DNA from: Zygnema cylindricum
Lineage: Eukaryota > Streptophyta > Zygnematophyceae > Zygnematales > Zygnemataceae
Reading direction: 5' to 3'
DNA length: 64,000 nucleotides
Assembly: GCA_037447655.1 (NCBI GenBank)
Contig: JBBHKE010003578.1
Coordinates: forward strand, 17,391-81,390
Shown here: positions 56,972-64,000 of the stretch, piece after piece
Numbering within the stretch: position 1 is the stretch's first letter
Layout of the letters: each line of letters opens with the position of its first letter
The notes under the pieces: generated by a model
What the model saw: only the letters and a program-made list of their open reading frames with translations
What the model was told of the DNA's origin: nothing
Databases searched by the model: none
Made by a program: the position numbers and the translations under genes

Positions 56972-57802
56972 TGTAATAGGATCTCCTACCTCTCAGAAAA
57001 TCCCATTACTACAACAAATTTCAACCACACATTCCACACATTGGAAAATACACATCCACATTGGAAAGCACTCACATAAGGATAAACTTTAAATTAGAAG
57101 AAACTTTTGTCCACATAACATAAGCCTGGTCTCTTGCCCTCATCGCTCAAACCTTCTTTTAAAGTGTTTTACACTACTCTCCACTCTTAATAATTATATC
57201 TCTTAACTACTAAAACACTACTTAGTTAGTAAGAGATTTCAGTGCAAAAATGACATTGCTCCAATTTGGTTTTAATCGCTCAACACCAAGATCAGTCAGA
57301 ATTTCCACAAACTTTTCCCAAAGGAAAAGATCTTTACTTTTCTCTTAGACTTCACTATTTATCCATCATTGCCCTAGACTTGCCAAGCCTGAGTCAACGC
57401 TCCGCTAAACAGGTTTTACGCGGACAAATCATTGATCAGCAAAAACTCTGACTGACCAATGCAAAAGCGTGCGAAATCTCTTACTAACTACGTTGGATCT
57501 ACTAACAAATCAAACGCTACATTTCACTACGTAACATTTACGTGCAAAAGTGCGCGCCAAACGAAACGCGACTTCGCACGAGCGTGCGTCGGAAATTTCA
57601 TACTCGAAACTACCTACGAAATTCCATAAAGTGAAAATGACGTTTCTAACTAAAAATTGTACAAAACAAACCATCGTGCGCACCAAACGAAATATTGATT
57701 CATTTGGTACCTTTTAAACGTGCGCTAAAAATTTAGCGGCTAGTTTGACCCTTAACCCGTTACAATGAACACCCACTCGTTATTTTGACCTCGCGCTGTC
57801 GC
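56972..57802 (-). repeat. Truncated gypsy LTR (G1 type)
   Basis: Copy of 25443-26273. It stops abruptly after CTCGCGCTGTCGC, where the left copy continues CTAAATAC. The following DNA is an F LTR that also lacks its end, so 57802/57803 is a rearrangement breakpoint. Confidence 0.85.
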
Positions 57803-58202
57803 AGTTAACAGTCAAGGTTGCGCTTTATTACTCAAAGGAAGATTACAATATCAAGCGCTCGCTGCGAAGGTCTACTCAAAGAGTCCCCCTCGTACTACGT
57901 CTGTCTCACTATTTAAACTAACTAATTGCTAGTCAACCCATTAGTGTACAAATGTACACGTGGACCTTCGTGGTCAACCGAAATCTATCTATAATATTCT
58001 TCTACAACTATATGGTAAAATCTACATTCTGCGGCGTTGCTATAGTGCTACGCTGCGTTGCTATGCTGCGCTACGTTATTCTACTAAGTTGCTATGCTGT
58101 TATGCTACGCTAATCTGGAATCGCAGCTGCGCTTCTCTGCAACTGCAACTATTGCAGCCTACTTTCTAGCTACTAAGTGCTCAACCTTGTAACCCTGTTA
58201 CA
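57803..58202 (-). repeat. F1 3' LTR, truncated
   Basis: 400 bp homologous to 60500-60899. It contains the degenerate array of GTTGCTATGCTGCGCTACG-type units (about 58033-58120). Minus-strand start TGTAACAGGG next to the purine tract complement CTCCCCTTATTTTTT. Confidence 0.85.
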
Positions 58203-59040
58203 CTCCCCTTATTTTTTAGTCTTCTTTTCTTTCAACTCTTATCTAAAACATTTTTATTCTTTTCTTTTTCTTCTTTCTTTTCTCCTCATAAAACTTTAAA
58301 TGATTACAAACTTTAAATGATTACTCTTGTATGTAAAGAAGTTTATTAGATGAGCCAAAATAAACAATGCATCTTGTTGATCACATATTTTATTTTGCAT
58401 GCCACTCTTCATAAATCCGAGCAAAGATTTTATCCACCAAATCCCTTTTTCATCGAAGCAAAAGCTAATTTCCCGATTGCAATTCCAACATCCAACCCCA
58501 TCCGAATCTGTTACACATACCCACATGCTAACCCTTTTGCAATTACATCTTCATAAGTGACATCACACCAAGCAGTGATGTCAAATTCACCCTCCGCCAA
58601 ATTTATCCAAAAACCACTAGTCCCAGCCAAAGTTCTCATAAATTCTACATCTTTCCCACTTAAATGATTATCTATCCTTTCAGATCCATATAAGTCTTTT
58701 CACTATCACTTTTTATTTTGATTTCCAAAAAATATTTCTCCTCCCCAAGCCTTTCATTAAATTTTCCTTTTCTCCCCTGTCCTTCAAAGCTCTTTCTAGA
58801 TTTACTTCTCCCCTTTCCTTGAAATCCGTTGAAGTCTCCTATTTTGACCAGTTTTTTGTTTCCGAAATATCTATTAGAATATCCTTAATATTTTGATTTT
58901 TCCCTTCTTCCAATTTTCATTCTAGATCTGACTTTCTCATTTCTAAGTCATTTACTCTACACTCCTTGATATCCTCAACATGTTTAACTCCATCAAGTAC
59001 CTCCTTTCACTTTACTTCCCTTATACCTCCAAAAAAACAC
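58203..59040 (-). pseudogene. C-like internal body in F1
   Basis: Reverse-complement match to about 11950-12702 of C, roughly 80 percent by eye, including the charged region, the RT trace near 58715-58760, the RNase H trace (58526-58296, REISFCFDEKGIWWIKSLLGFMKSGM) and the tract at the LTR. The open frame seen in C is broken here. Confidence 0.75.
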
Positions 59041-60233
59041 TGTTGCTTTTGTTGTCCATAGCCATTTTCAGCCATGGATTTACCCTCGGAAGCACCACAG
59101 ACTACCCAAAAACAGCCTACTTTGAATCAACGCTGAATCCTACAGAAATATCAAAACAAGATGAAACTACAAACACAGATATTTTTTAGGCTAAAAAATA
59201 ACCTCACAAAGTTTAAGACAAAAATAATGAACAGAGTGATCACATCATCTAGTCAAAGTTGCAGAAAAACAGTCTGCCAGAACTTTGATAATCCAGACTA
59301 ACTTCACAATGAATTCAAACACAGACTAGGCACACAATAGTCCTGCAAATCTGTGACAATATTAAAAATATAAAGAGGAACACACATACAGAATTTCAGA
59401 TAATTCGGATATCAGATCTAAGAGCAATACTCAGACAAAATTACCAAAAATGATCATAAACAGTTTTTGGTACAGAAAGTTCCTATGTGCTGAAATGACT
59501 AAGTTCTACAATATATACACTCAGGCTTACTACTAAATGTACGGAGGCATACCAGCCGTACGTAATTTACCATCTACTTAAATTAATGTGAGTATACCTG
59601 AATAATTCAAGGTATGTCAGAAAATGTAATTCTACACTAATAATTAATGCACAAAAAGACAAAACAATATTAAATCAAAATATTTACACCGACGCTTCCA
59701 TAAAATCCGCGTACTGAGTATCAACTTGATTATTCACTTGTGGACGAAACCACGTAGTGAACCGACATCACATACGTACGGTTCACTTGATACCACGTCA
59801 TCCAAATTGCGATTCCTTGAAAAATATCGGCGGACGCCGTCCGCCCTCCAAATGTACCATGACCCACTTGCCGAAATTAAACCGTACCTTCAAAATCTTT
59901 TCCGTACTGAACATGCGTCCTTTGCAATAAATGAGCGTGTCGCAAATGAAGTACACTTGTCTAAACAAGACGCTCCGTACCGGCGGCGTACATATTCAAC
60001 ATTTCGTACATTTCACATCGGATCGCTTCACGATCTGTCGTCCATTTGCAAACGTATTCCAAGCCACTCAATTACTCCCCTTAATTTCAATCGTACAATT
60101 ACTCCCCCAATTCACACATCCATTCGAGCCTCCATTTGTACCACCACATTATTTCCGGTAATAATCTACGCACGAACCGTCGCGTGCGCACAAAATGTGG
60201 CGTAAGTACGAAACTAACATTTCAAAAACAACA
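59041..60233 (-). repeat. Probable copia LTR J
   Basis: Left edge TGTTG at 59041 or 59050, right edge CAACA at 60233. Internal layout resembles the LTR of I (62156-62969). On the minus strand an ATG at 59075 lies 26 (or 35) nt from the edge, followed by AEN..GQQ, like other LTR-encoded gag starts. No matching flanking duplication was found, so the borders are uncertain. A 159-codon frame at 59726-60205 has no known motif. Confidence 0.5.
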
Positions 60234-60241
60234 CTCCATGC

Positions 60242-60382
60242 CTCCATGAGGTCGCTCACCAAGACGAGATTCCCAAGTTGCGACGGTGTTGCTCAGCTGT
60301 GCGTTCTGTAATCTCATGCTTTTCTAACTCCTTGAGAACTTGCGCTAGCATTTCTGTAGTGGATACGCCGTGTTCGTCCATA
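60242..60382 (-). pseudogene. F1 gag start
   Basis: Minus-strand frame starting MDEHGVSTTEMLAQVLKELE at about 60382, just after the primer site, and stopping after some 41 codons. The F2 copy (about 60965-60900) reads MGEHGVSTMEMLAQVLWELE, which supports a real coding start shared by the family. Family unknown; position suggests gag. Confidence 0.55.
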
Positions 60383-60402
60383 CTGTCGAGTCACGGGGAA
60401 AA

Positions 60403-60414
60403 GCTCCGATACCA
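60403..60414 (-). other. Primer-binding site of F1 (tRNA 3'-end type)
   Basis: Minus strand TGGTATCGGAGC, one base inside the LTR. F2 has a worn copy (TGGTATGAAAGC, 60998-60987). Confidence 0.75.
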
Positions 60415-60415
60415 A

Positions 60416-60899
60416 TGTAAAAGGGGCAAGAATTATAGGCACCACAATGCACAACAGAAAGCTCCAAGGATCCTCCCGTAGCAACAGCAGGTGCACACAG
60501 CAGTAACAGACAAAATGGCCCTTTATTACTCAAGAGAGGACTACAAGATTCAACGCTTGCTGCGAGGGTCTACTCAAAGAGTCTCGTCGTACTACGTTTG
60601 TCTCACTATTTAAACTAACAAACTGCTAGTCAGCCCAATACTGTACAAATGTACACGTGGACCTTCGCGGTCAACCGAGATCTATCCATAATATTCTTCT
60701 AGAACTATATGGTAAAATCTACATTCTGCGGCGTTGCTATACTGCTACGCTGCGTTGCTATGCTGCGCTACGTTATTCTACTAAGTTGTTATGTTGCTAT
60801 GCTACGTTTATCTAGAATCGCAGCTTCGCTGCTCTGCAACCGCAACTATAGCAGCCTACTTTCTAGCCACTAAGTGCTCAACCCTGTAACCCTGTTACA
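60416..60899 (-). repeat. F1 5' LTR
   Basis: 484 bp, plus-strand TGTAAAAGGGG to CCCTGTTACA, with the GCTACGCTGC-type array near 60735-60825. It abuts F2 gag at 60900. Confidence 0.88.
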
Positions 60900-61497
60900 A
60901 ACATTTTCCAACTCCCAAAGAACTTGCGCTAACATTTCCATGGTGGATACGCCGTGTTCTCCCATGCTGACGAGTCACGAGGGAAAGCTTTCATACCAGT
61001 GTAAAAGAGACAAAGTGATCCACACCACACCACAATGCACAACGGAAAGACTCCAAAAATCCCCTCGTAGCAACAGCAAAAGCACACAGCACTCACGGAT
61101 AAAGGTTGAGCTTTATTAATCAGGAAGATTACAGTTTGAAAGCTCGTTACGAAGGTCTACTCAAAAGAGTTCCCCACTGACTAGGTCTACTTGACTATTT
61201 AAACTCACCAGCTGCTAGTCAACCTGTACTACACTTATGTACACGTGGACCTTCACGGTCAACCGTGATCTATCTACACTATCTTCTAAAACTATACAGC
61301 TTAATCTAAATTATGTGGCGTTGCTATAGTGCTACGCTGCATTGCTACGATGCGCTACTAAGTTGCTACGCTATTTCGCTAAGTTGTTAAGGTGCTATGT
61401 TGCGCTGGTCTGGCATCGCAGCAGCGCTGCTCTGGAACCGCAACTATCGCAACCTAGTTTCTAACCACTAAGTACTCCACTTTGTAACCTTGTTACA
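60900..61497 (-). mobile_element. F2: 5' LTR and gag start only
   Basis: LTR 61000-61497 (498 bp, TGTAAAAGAG to CCTTGTTACA), worn primer site, and about 65 bp of gag start, then interrupted by F1 at 60899. Clearly older than F1 by its divergence. The rest of F2 is not visible. Confidence 0.8.
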
Positions 61498-62155
61498 CAG
61501 TGCAAGTGTGAAGATGAGCTGGTATAACGTGGAAGTGGGTCACGATGATAATAACGCCAAATTGACTTACCTCCCAAATTACAAGATGACGCAAAATGTA
61601 TTTTAGTTTTTGCCCATTTTTTGTACAAAGTAATATTTTCTCATTGCAAGTCCCATTTTTTGTGAAAACGCCAAAAAAAAAACCCTTACTTGATCACATG
61701 GGCACACAACCCCAAAAGCCTACAACGCAGTAACACTTCATAGCCCATCGTTATCTAAGTAAGGGCAGTTTCCGGTGTAACCAAAATTGTCTTGCTAATT
61801 TGTTTTTTAGCGAAATTTTTACGTACTGGTTTCAAAGTGTTCCGCTATAACGCAATGAAATTGATACTTTAAATTGTGACGGATGTAGACGTGGGTGTAA
61901 TTTGAGACGGTTGTATACGATTACAAAACTTGCGACAATTGATGACGTTTACAAAATAGCGACGGTTGTAGGCGTGTATTGTAGTTTCTTCTGACATTGC
62001 AGATGTTTCGAGTTTGTGATACTTTGATGTCAAACTCAGTAATGAAAGCGTCGACGTCACCAATTCCAAAACTTTCCGCCATGGTTTCCCAAATTTGTTT
62101 TTTTGTCCTTTCTCTCTCTTCTTGCCATCAAATTACCACCAAAGACAGTCATAAG
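61498..62155. other. Non-coding repeat H, partly inverted
   Basis: 61500-61740 resembles the reverse complement of 24940-25140. 61796-61980 resembles 20600-20800 in direct orientation. A 52-codon minus frame starting MAESFGIGDVDAF at 62084 was seen, but I do not recognise it. Confidence 0.55.
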
Positions 62156-62969
62156 TGTTGATTTGAGTCAACCGGTGACCCAGAGGAGGAAGAAGAAGCA
62201 CCAGCAGTTGCCATAATATTCAGATTACAAAAGAGGAAACTCTCACAAAACCACAAAAAGACAAACTTCACAATGAAGCCCCAAGCAAACCAGAAACACA
62301 CTAAGTCTAAAAATTTGCCACAATACAAACAGAATAACAAAGAAACCACATGCAGAATTTCATAGGGTTCTACTAAAAGATCACAATGATCTTGCAATTC
62401 AAAAAGACACAAAAATTGCTTCGCAGTTTTCCATTCACTGAATTCCTAACTCCAAAATATTCTAAGTCCTACATATACAAAGTGAACCTACAGCTGATCT
62501 AAATCGTACCACATTAACTGTGGTGTGTCGGTACACTAAACATTAATCAAACTAAACCCCGCCATCTACCGTACAAGTATTTACATCAATCCTTAACCCT
62601 AGCCGTTATTAGAGTACGCAGTCAAAGTTAGTCTGCTGAAATGACGGTTCAATCAATATTTCTCTTCCAAAAATGACGGCGAACTCCGTCCCCCGTCCGC
62701 GTATTATTTCATCACCGAAGATGAACCTCCACGTGTAAATCTGACCCCTCAAGTAAATATGTACTTTGTCAACCAACTCAACCAAGCTTGACTTCCCCAC
62801 GGACCAACACGTGTACATACTGTGTACAAAATCTGTGAACTCCCTTGGAGTTACATAACACACCAGATCTTGTCTACGTCAACTCAGTCTGTACACAAAA
62901 ACCGGCTAAGTCAAGACTCTCTTTCTCACACACAGATATAGAGAGGACGAAAGGTTTCCAAAACCAACA
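62156..62969 (-). repeat. I 3' LTR
   Basis: 814 bp; minus-strand TGTTGGTTTTGG to GACTCAAATCAACA. An ATG at 62214 starts MATAGASSSSSGSP and reaches the LTR end after 59 nt, the same distance as in B. Confidence 0.88.
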
Positions 62970-62992
62970 CTCCCTTAAACCTTTAGACTTTC

Positions 62993-63982
62993 TCAGCCAC
63001 TAAGTCCACATGCCTCTCTACAAAACTTCAACTTAGGTGCAGGTAAAGGCTTAGTCATCATATCTACTACCATCATCTCATCCGACAAATAACTGAGTTT
63101 TAAAATTCTGTTCACCACGTTCTCTCTTACAAAATGCAACTTTATATCAATGTGCTTGCTTTTCAAGTGATGACTTAGGTTAGATGCAATCGTTATAGCA
63201 GCCTGGTTGTCACACCACACTATTTGAGGTCCAGATTGCATAAAGTGAAGTTCTTGAAGGAGAGGCTTTACCCAAAGTAACTCCTTGACAGCTGAGCTGG
63301 CTGCCATGTATTCAGCCTCCATTGTAGACTGAGCTGTGACTTTCTGAAGCTTGCTGCTCCAGCAATTTGTTCCACTTCCGATGTTTAGAATGAATCCGGT
63401 GGTGGAGCGCCGGCTTGGCATGTCCCCGTAGCTCGCATCGCTCCAAGTCTGAATCTTGACCTCTTCTCCACCGAGAGCGAGTCGTAGATTCCGTGTCCCT
63501 GCAAGATACCGAGGGACCCTCTTTGTTGCCTCCCAATCCGATCTCCTCGGATTTTGTAAACTCCGGCTTAGAGCACCAAATGCAGCCGCGATTTCCGGGC
63601 GTGTGCAGTTTATGAAGTAGATTAGGCTACCAACAATCTGACGATATGGAATGGCAGCCATAGAATTTGCCTCCTCTGATTCCAAGGTGTTATCAAAAAT
63701 GACTCCTCCCTCGGTCTCTATGCCTTCCACCTTTTGCTTGAATTCCATGGGAGTGGCACTTCCCTTTGCCTCTGCCATGCCAAACTTCTAAAGCATATTC
63801 CCAATCACTTCCCGTTGTGTTAAATAGATTATTCTCCTATCTCTATCCCTTTCTACCTGAATCCCGAGAATATACGTTGCCTCTCCTAAATCTTTCATCT
63901 CAAATCTCGAATTCAAGGTTGCCTTAGTTTTTTTAATCTCATTTAATACCTTACTCAATAGCAGCAAATCATCTATATACAC
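62993..63982 (-). pseudogene. pol: I reverse transcriptase (C-terminal) and RNase H
   Basis: 63982-63788 carries the RT catalytic region (MYIDDLLLLSK at the window edge, MKDLGEATYILGIQVERDRD). An in-frame stop separates it from 63778-62993, which carries the RT thumb and a complete RNase H (IQTWSDASYGD, STMEAEYMAASSAVKELLW, WCDNQAAITIAS, HIDIKLHFVREN). The best preserved RNase H in the window. Ends close to the 3' LTR. Confidence 0.92.
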
Positions 63983-64000
63983 AGCAATGTAAATAGTCCC

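Larger units (their letters stand above)
50399..57802 (+). repeat. Segmental duplication, right copy
   Basis: Matches 1-4443, 19256-20886 and 24919-26273 in order and orientation. B (4449-19255) and E (20887-24918) are cleanly absent, leaving the single sites ATACA at 54824 and AAAGT at 56449. The right limit is 57802, inside the gypsy LTR. The left limit is outside the left copy's visible part. Confidence 0.9.
57803..60899 (-). mobile_element. Short-LTR element F1 with C-like body
   Basis: Minus strand: 5' LTR 60899-60416, primer site 60414-60403, gag start (about 60382-60255), then LTR J, then a body that matches the 3' end of element C (59040-58203), purine tract, 3' LTR 58202-57803 lacking about 80 bp of its end. 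No protease, integrase or usable RT. Non-autonomous. Confidence 0.72.
62156..64000 (-). mobile_element. Copia element I, 3' end
   Basis: Minus-strand element running off the window: RT and RNase H, purine tract complement (62970-62981), 3' LTR 62969-62156. Left flank ATAAG; the other flank is outside the window. Related to B by LTR layout and protein. Confidence 0.9.

Noticed and set aside
59726-60205. 159-codon frame as a host gene
   Set aside because: It lies in probable LTR J, lacks domains, and its codons look random.
59050-60233. J as a proven solo LTR insertion
   Set aside because: The flanks (GCTTT and CTCCA) do not match, so only a probable LTR is claimed.

Overview
This window is plant nuclear DNA made almost entirely of retrotransposons, with no host gene, rRNA, CRISPR array or bacterial feature that I can support. 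The evidence is Ty1/copia and Ty3/gypsy gag-pol remains, an intronless AT-rich background, a hAT-type miniature element, and primer-binding sites matching plant initiator tRNA-Met. I recall the half-tRNA primer complement as plant-type rather than animal-type. The sequence does not let me name a species.

Layout. 1-4316: 3' part of a copia element (A1). 4449-19255: a minus-strand copia composite (B) made of two fused copies (B1 left, B2 right), bounded by the target duplication ATACC. It carries a solo LTR (D, 4463-5697, target duplication ACAAC) in its 3' LTR and a complete non-autonomous copia element (C, 9684-13876) in B1. 19261-26273: old non-coding repeat with a hAT miniature element (19657-20198), and a large non-coding LTR element E (20887-24918, target duplication AAAGT). 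25443-39048: two gypsy elements head to head (G1 minus, G2 plus) that meet at one LTR; G2 contains a solo LTR (35859-36856). 39049-43668: non-coding old repeats. 43669-49677: copia element K with both LTRs and target duplication TATAT. 49724-54696: copia A2, a duplicate of A1. 54697-57802: duplicated flank. 57803-61497: short-LTR element F1 containing another copia LTR (J), then the start of F2. 62156-64000: 3' end of copia element I on the minus strand.

Positions 1-26273 and about 50399-57802 are two copies of one segmental duplication. The right copy shows the clean empty sites of B and E, so those insertions can be read base by base. A1 and A2 share two stop codons, so the element was already dead when duplicated.

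The most interesting biology is the shared design of the copia families A, B, C, D, I, J, K and the solo LTR in G2. In each LTR that could be checked, an ATG lies 20, 26 (or 35) or 59 nt before the LTR end, always 2 mod 3. Where the internal region follows (K, C, B2), gag translation starts inside the LTR and runs through the primer-binding site. That site (GGTTATGGGCCCACC in C) is complementary to the anticodon arm, not the 3' end, of initiator tRNA-Met, which is the half-tRNA priming known from Drosophila copia. The A/K/C/D LTRs also share a TATA-like box, two tandem stem-loops with compensating base changes, and an antisense tRNA-like segment. Elements E, F and G2 in the same window use ordinary tRNA 3'-end primer sites.

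All coding regions are broken by stops, frameshifts or deletions except a 336-codon open frame in C. Percent divergences quoted are hand counts over parts of alignments.
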